Assembly: GCA_031178005.1 (NCBI GenBank)
Contig: JAPSJV010000004.1
Coordinates: 113,125 to 177,124 of the forward strand
Length of the DNA: 64,000 nucleotides
Source of the DNA: Pseudarthrobacter sp.
GTDB taxonomy: Bacteria; Actinomycetota; Actinomycetes; Actinomycetales; Micrococcaceae
Direction: 5' to 3'
Shown here in pieces: positions 60,858 through 64,000 of the stretch. The position numbers and the translations under genes were made by a program. Each line of letters opens with the position of its first letter. Positions within the stretch are counted from its first letter, which is position 1. The notes beneath the pieces are model-generated. The model saw only the letters and a program-made list of their open reading frames with translations. It was not told where the DNA came from and made no database searches.

Positions 60858-60898
60858 AAGGTGGCGGCAGATGCTCTGAGAGCTTCTGCCGCCACCTT
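60858..60898. terminator. hairpin upstream of the XRE-cupin gene
   Basis: AAGGTGGCGGCAGA pairs perfectly with TCTGCCGCCACCTT (14-bp stem, 13-nt loop). It lies between the DUF4383 gene and the XRE promoter, both on the minus strand, so it probably ends the DUF4383 transcript. Confidence 0.75.
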
Positions 60899-60936
60899 GT
60901 GGGCTTGCTTCGTGGATCCGGTTGGACCCTTGGGGA

Positions 60937-61383
60937 CTAGACCGTCTTGCGGCCCTTGGTGAGGATCATGGCCAGGGCGATCATGGCCACACCCAGCACC
61001 AGGTGCAGGATGTTGTCGAACATGTTCACCGGTACGAAGTTGCCCACTGAATCCTGCGGGACAACCAGGCCGTAGACAAACAGCACCAGGTAGATAATGC
61101 CGCCGTAGAGCAGGAACGACTTGGAGCCACCTGCGCTCCGGGCCAGCACCAGGCCGGCGACGCCGAAGAGCAGGTGGACGACGTTGTGCAGTGCAGATAC
61201 CTGGAACAGGCCCAGAAGCATGGCCTCCGAGTGGTGGCCGGCGAAGTGCAGCTGGTCAAAGTTTGAGGTGATGCCCGGGACGAAGCCCAGGATGCCAACC
61301 AGCAGGAACACGGCTCCCACCAGCATGGCTGCCTTCTGGACGTTGGTGCGGCCGGTGGTACGGCTATGCATGTGCGTTGTCAT
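60937..61383 (-). CDS. DUF4383 membrane protein
   Basis: 148 residues, ATG with AGGAGAT upstream. Four hydrophobic helices with typical DUF4383 sequence: FLLVGILGFVPGITSNFDQL, ALHNVVHLLFGVAGLVLAR and the repeated NxxHxxxGxxxL pattern in MFDNILHLVLGVAMI. Integral membrane protein of unknown function, common in actinobacteria and cyanobacteria. Single gene. Confidence 0.88.
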   Translation of the reverse strand: MTTHMHSRTTGRTNVQKAAMLVGAVFLLVGILGFVPGITSNFDQLHFAGHHSEAMLLGLFQVSALHNVVHLLFGVAGLVLARSAGGSKSFLLYGGIIYLVLFVYGLVVPQDSVGNFVPVNMFDNILHLVLGVAMIALAMILTKGRKTV

Positions 61384-61422
61384 GGTGATCTCCTGAATGC
61401 GGTTTCTGTTTTATGGAGCAGC

Positions 61423-62165
61423 GGGTTCTGAGTACCTGCCACCCCAAGGGGTTATGCCTGTTATTCGCGGCACATCGCAGACCGGATGGGTGGATGGGAA
61501 AAAGTTTTTTGAAGGCTGCTTCTTATCGGGCCGGGCCAGGACCAGCAGCCCGAACAGGGACAACACGGCGCCGGCGATCATCAGCACCGCCATCGGAACG
61601 GCCGTATTGATGCCGCCTAAACCAGCCATCGGTGCCACGGCGCCCGCGGTGGTCCACTGCACCAATCCGAGTACCGCCGAACTGGTGCCCGGATGTGCCG
61701 GCACCTCTGAGGAGGCCATGGCACCGCCGTTGGTGTTGATCAGGCCCTGCGCCACCATCAGGGCGAAGAAGCTGCCCATGCTCACCAGCAGGGGAGTGCC
61801 CCACCACAGCGCTCCGGCCAGCATTGCCACCCCTGCCGCGAGGGCCAGGACCTGTCCCGTGAGGATCACCCGCCGCGTGGACACCCGGCCGGCCAACCTG
61901 GCGGAACCAGGGCCGCGATGGTCATGCCTCCGGCGTTGGCCGCGAACACCACCGCATAAGCCACCGGGGACAGGCTATTCATGTTCTGCAGGATGAACGC
62001 GGACGTGGCCACGTAGGCGAACAGTGCCATGAACGTACCCGGCCCTCCCCGGCAGTCCGTCCAATGAAGCGCTGCGGCTGCTCGCATCCTGGGCTGCGCC
62101 CGAACAGATCGTGGAGCACGCCCAGGCCCGGGCGCCCAGCGTATAGGCGGGCAGGCGGTAGCCCG
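61423..62165 (-). pseudogene. broken MFS drug transporter (Bcr/CflA-like), C-terminal half
   Basis: Two frames together cover the C-terminal half of an MFS exporter: ALFAYVATSAFILQN, then AYAVVFAANAGGMTIAALV in one frame (62000-61900), and LAGRVSTRRVILTGQ, FFALMVAQGLINTNGGAMAS and MAVLMIAGAVLSLFG in another (61890-61560). A shift near 61895-61905 separates them, another near 62060, and the N-terminal half is missing upstream. Degraded and non-functional, unless sequencing errors account for the shifts. Confidence 0.7.
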
Positions 62166-62178
62166 CTGTCGCACGCCC

Positions 62179-63423
62179 TCACCCTAAGATGCGGCGTGCT
62201 GATTCACCACTCAGCAGATCGCCTGCCCGGGCCGGGACCAGTTCCCTCAGGAACCCAATTGTGTCATCGGCGGGACTTGCCCACGCTGCCTCAGCAACAG
62301 CCTCCAGAACTCCGACTGCGGCACTCCTGGCATCGTCGGCGTCCAGCCCCCACGCCACACCTTCACGCATAATGTGCTCCAGCGTCAGCTGATCCAGCCG
62401 CGCTTGCCCGCCCAAGGCATGGCCGGCGTTGACGCTTCGTGGGTAGAGGAGCTGGGTGGGCGCAACGTCGTACAGCGGTGCAAGCAGGATCTCGCCATCA
62501 CGAATCAGCAGGGAGTAATTTTTTGAATGCGCGTCGCCGTTGCCGATCACGAGATTAAAGGTCACAGCCCTGATCAGGTCGCGTCGGAACTCATTCTCGT
62601 CTCGTGTGTGTGGCGCTGCCGTGTCCACCAGTGTGGTCAGCCTCGATGGCGCAGATGTGGTGCCCTCGTACTTGGCGGTGCTCGCCAGCGCCAAGGCCTG
62701 GGTGAAGTCCTCCTGGTGCAGCCGGCCGCCGTCGCGGGTCCGGTCGTACCGTGTCACGATGATCGCCTGGCGCGCACCGAACGTCTCCAGTCGGGATTCT
62801 GCCGCAGGTAGCCCGGCAGCGGCCGCAACTTTCAGCGCCCAATCCTCTCCCGTAAGCAAGTGCGGCACTGGTGAGTCGTGGGGATCCGGTTTGATGATGT
62901 GAGTGGAAACAGCCCCGCGGCCTGGCCATACCCAGACGTCGTCGCGGCGGCTCAGGAGGACCTTGGACTGGACGCCGCCCAGGGAGGCCGTAATCGCGAA
63001 ATTTTCGGGAAGATCCCAGGTGGGTAATGCTTCAACTGTATTGATGACCTCTGTGTCGGTCATTGGGACGGCTTCCGACGAATCGGCGGGGGACATGCCT
63101 GCCGGGATGACCTGGACGGCGCCAGCGCAGTCCGCCCCCAGGATCCGGAGCAGGCCCAGGGCATCGGGTGTGGCGAGTCCGTTTGCCGACGCGAGGTGGG
63201 ACCGCACGTGCCCTTCGGGAAGCAAACCGTCAAAATAGTTGAATACCGAAGTACCTGTGATTTTCCTGCGGGTTACCGGCAACGACAACGACAACAGAAT
63301 TGACGAGGCGCCGTATTCCGCGACGATGTCAGAGTCGTACTGGAACTCCAGCCGCAACGATGAACCGGAGAGCACTCCGATATGGCGTCCATGCAGGTAT
63401 ACCTCAAGGCTCTGGCGCGTCAC
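62179..63423 (-). CDS. hipA: HipA-family kinase toxin
   Basis: 414 residues, start overlapping the hipB stop by 4 nt. HipA-type Ser/Thr kinase: N-terminal coupling domain (VYLHGRHIGVLSG, FNYFDGLLPEGHVR), the Ser-loop FAITASLGGVQSKVLLSRR, GEDWALKVAAAAGLPAAESR, the catalytic Asp and His in VIGNGDAHSKNYSLL, and the metal site LYDVAPTQLLYP. By family it phosphorylates a tRNA synthetase or another target and halts growth. The core is intact. It forms a toxin-antitoxin pair with the gene at 63420. Confidence 0.9.
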   Translation of the reverse strand: MTRQSLEVYLHGRHIGVLSGSSLRLEFQYDSDIVAEYGASSILLSLSLPVTRRKITGTSVFNYFDGLLPEGHVRSHLASANGLATPDALGLLRILGADCAGAVQVIPAGMSPADSSEAVPMTDTEVINTVEALPTWDLPENFAITASLGGVQSKVLLSRRDDVWVWPGRGAVSTHIIKPDPHDSPVPHLLTGEDWALKVAAAAGLPAAESRLETFGARQAIIVTRYDRTRDGGRLHQEDFTQALALASTAKYEGTTSAPSRLTTLVDTAAPHTRDENEFRRDLIRAVTFNLVIGNGDAHSKNYSLLIRDGEILLAPLYDVAPTQLLYPRSVNAGHALGGQARLDQLTLEHIMREGVAWGLDADDARSAAVGVLEAVAEAAWASPADDTIGFLRELVPARAGDLLSGESARRILG

Positions 63424-63677
63424 GGCTTGACCTGCAGCCTGGCGAAACGCGGAACCAAGGCAACGTCCCGACCAACTGCACGTATGGCCTTCATGGCGAT
63501 GACGGTGGACACGGGCTCTCCACGCTCAAGCCTGACGATGGTGCCGCGGCTGATGCCCAATTTGGTGGCGACTTCCTGTTGGGTCAGGCCCGCCTCTTTC
63601 CGGGCCTCGGCGATCGATCGTCCCAGAGAGGCGGCGTCGACAGCCCGGAAGAAGCTGGTGACCTCGGAATGTTCCAT
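63420..63677 (-). CDS. hipB: HipB-like XRE antitoxin
   Basis: 85 residues from the ATG at 63677; the open frame extends upstream without protein-like sequence. Helix-turn-helix AGLTQQEVATKLGISRGT then VRLERGEPVSTVIAMKAIRA, the usual single-domain HipB layout. It should bind HipA and repress its own promoter. TATGAT then 6 nt lies before the ATG and no ribosome site is present, so it is probably leaderless. Confidence 0.88.
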   Translation of the reverse strand: MEHSEVTSFFRAVDAASLGRSIAEARKEAGLTQQEVATKLGISRGTIVRLERGEPVSTVIAMKAIRAVGRDVALVPRFARLQVKP

Positions 63678-63683
63678 ATAACG

Positions 63684-63713
63684 ATCATATTGCCTATAGT
63701 CGCGAATGATCAA
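63684..63713 (-). promoter_or_regulatory. hipBA promoter
   Basis: TTGATC (63708-63713) and TATGAT (63684-63689) on the minus strand are 18 nt apart. The predicted start of transcription falls on the hipB ATG, 6 nt after the -10. Confidence 0.55.
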
Positions 63714-63744
63714 TAACTCGAACATCCACGCATTCGGGCGGATT

Positions 63745-63798
63745 GTTCGATAAAACGAACGCGCCCGCCTTGACCCGGCCCTCATCAGTTCGTATGTT
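63745..63798 (+). promoter_or_regulatory. promoter and IclR-type palindrome of the partial IclR gene
   Basis: GTTCG-ataaaa-CGAAC (63745-63760) is a perfect 5+6+5 inverted repeat. It is followed by TTGACC (63770-63775), a 17-nt spacer and TATGTT (63793-63798). The repeat lies 10 bp upstream of the -35, a position more usual for activator or autoregulatory binding. The IclR gene starts at 63864. Confidence 0.6.
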
Positions 63799-63863
63799 TG
63801 AAATCCAGCCCGTGCATATAGTGCACCGGCGTAGCACTTAGCCACAAGGATTGAGCGAAGAGC

Positions 63864-64000
63864 ATGTCCCAAACGGTAGGCCGGGCCATCCAGATTCTGG
63901 AGTACTGCAGCGAACACCCCCGGTCCCTGAAGGACATCGCACAGGACCTGGGCGTGCACCGCACCACGGCGTCCAGGATCCTGCAAACCCTGATCGACGC
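63864..64000 (+). CDS. IclR-family regulator, N-terminal part
   Basis: Runs off the right edge of the window; 45 residues are visible. VGRAIQILEYCSEH and SLKDIAQDLGVHRTTASRIL are the first helices and recognition helix of an IclR winged helix. ATG start with a weak purine-rich ribosome site (gagcgaagagc). Downstream genes, and hence the target pathway, are not in the window. Confidence 0.85.
   Translation, partial: MSQTVGRAIQILEYCSEHPRSLKDIAQDLGVHRTTASRILQTLID

Overview
The window is high-GC DNA with actinobacterial features: GTG and TTG starts, 4-bp ATGA/GTGA gene overlaps, many starts placed exactly 6 nt after a TANNNT -10 box (leaderless pattern), and an oleA-oleBC-oleD cluster with fused oleB and oleC as known from Micrococcus-type bacteria. 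Gene content fits an Arthrobacter/Pseudarthrobacter-like soil member of the Micrococcaceae; this is inferred from gene families, not from a marker gene. I see no rRNA, tRNA or CRISPR array.

Layout. 1-9417: housekeeping and accessory genes (membrane proteins, a NERD nuclease-like protein, an alpha/beta hydrolase, a small SYVT-repeat protein, a methyltransferase), then the long-chain olefin cluster. 9421-16122: 48-bp tandem repeats, a gutted duplicate of a diacylglycerol-kinase-type gene, a uracil-DNA-glycosylase-like gene lying between that remnant and the intact kinase gene, a SUKH (SMI1/KNR4) gene, a secreted phosphoesterase and an ArsR-SRPBCC fusion. 16563-31909: a defense-type island. It starts with an AT-richer cassette (HNH nuclease, a protein made of two tandem repeats, an MNT-type nucleotidyltransferase) and a transposase remnant. 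A tightly packed operon follows: cytosine-5 DNA methyltransferase, sacsin-like GHKL ATPase, MORC-like GHKL ATPase, PD-(D/E)XK nuclease, Z1 helicase-like ATPase. A 684-aa protein with a HEPN-type RNxxxH motif lies just behind. 32291-37676: an IclR-controlled operon for L-rhamnonate use (MFS importer, zinc dehydrogenase, RhmD dehydratase, FAH-type hydrolase), with three matching 16-bp operators. 37787-43492: more accessory genes (GIY-YIG protein, a 560-aa orphan, a SIR2-like DUF4917 protein). 43578-46512: lipoprotein, NRAMP-related transporter, two PRC-barrel-like proteins, MepB. 46612-51504: AGCS amino-acid symporter and a GntR-SDR/GntP sugar-acid module. 51625-60739: an eight-gene catabolic operon of unknown substrate plus its XRE-cupin regulator. 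60937-64000: DUF4383 protein, broken MFS gene, HipBA toxin-antitoxin pair and the start of another IclR gene.

What looks most worth following up: (i) the Dcm/sacsin-GHKL/MORC/REase/Z1 operon with the adjacent HEPN-like gene, which resembles known MORC-Z1 restriction-like operons but carries two different GHKL ATPases; (ii) the HNH/tandem-repeat/nucleotidyltransferase cassette, which I cannot match to a named system; (iii) the UDG-like gene inserted between duplicated ends of a kinase gene; and (iv) the set of IclR operators, which gives a concrete regulon prediction. All functional statements rest on reading motifs by eye; no database search was run.
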